The translations under genes and the position numbers were made by a program. This document shows positions 13,556 to 13,584 of a stretch of DNA of 13,584 nt, piece after piece. The stretch covers positions 1-13,584 of the forward strand of contig WGUO01000042.1 in the NCBI GenBank assembly GCA_014867205.1, given 5' to 3'. The notes beneath the pieces were generated by a model, which was not told the DNA's origin, searched no databases, and saw only the letters and a program-made list of their open reading frames with translations. The DNA comes from Muribaculaceae bacterium (GTDB lineage: Bacteria; Bacteroidota; Bacteroidia; Bacteroidales; Muribaculaceae). Each line of letters begins with the position of its first letter. Position 1 is the first letter of the stretch.

Positions 13556-13584
13556 TTAGGTGTTAGGTGTTAGGTGTTAGGTGT
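13556..13584 (+). repeat. TTAGGTG heptamer tandem array, cut by the window edge
   Basis: Four perfect copies of TTAGGTG run from 13556 to 13583 and appear to continue past the right edge. The array begins six bases after the ugd stop codon, mirroring the degenerate array after rfbA at 10336. Confidence 0.8.

Overview
This window looks like a chromosomal segment of a Bacteroidales bacterium, possibly Muribaculaceae (family-level placement is inference). Three things point there. One start site is preceded by a TTGG / TACATTTG pair that fits the Bacteroidetes -33/-7 promoter. No start codon has an obvious Shine-Dalgarno sequence. The protein types, such as the Rpn-type nuclease tail, WbsX and DUF1972 glycosyltransferases, are common in that order. 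No tRNA, rRNA or CRISPR array was seen.

Layout. Bases 1-323 hold the C-terminal tail of an Rpn/PD-(D/E)XK transposase-like protein with a likely frameshift. A hairpin repeat and a small orphan HTH protein (451-762) follow. Bases 974-2660 hold a compact two-gene signalling unit: a soluble histidine kinase overlapping a response regulator whose output domain looks like an Mrr-type PD-(D/E)XK endonuclease. A two-component nuclease of this kind is the most unusual system here.

After about 580 bp of repeat-rich spacer comes an AT-rich surface-polysaccharide block (3245-7636). It encodes a WbsX/GH99-like protein, a GT4 glycosyltransferase, a secreted GH18 protein and an acyltransferase 3 gene split by a seven-G tract. 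Base composition then switches to GC-rich. Next come a DUF1972-type rhamnosyltransferase-like gene (7686-8756), three of the four dTDP-L-rhamnose genes (rfbA, rfbC, rfbD; rfbB is absent) and ugd for UDP-glucuronate. Together these suggest assembly and decoration of a capsule or O-antigen-like glycan containing rhamnose and perhaps a uronic acid.

The intergenic DNA is unusual. It is a mosaic of a few repeat modules used repeatedly: a hairpin of about 97 bp with TCACGCAGAG...CTCTGCGTGAG arms, a second palindrome built from AACCAGG and AATCTTTAATC arms, a 9-bp array directly before rfbC, and TTAGGTG arrays after rfbA and ugd. The modules occur in different combinations, in tandem and in one case inverted, which suggests an active or formerly active family of small mobile or recombinogenic elements.
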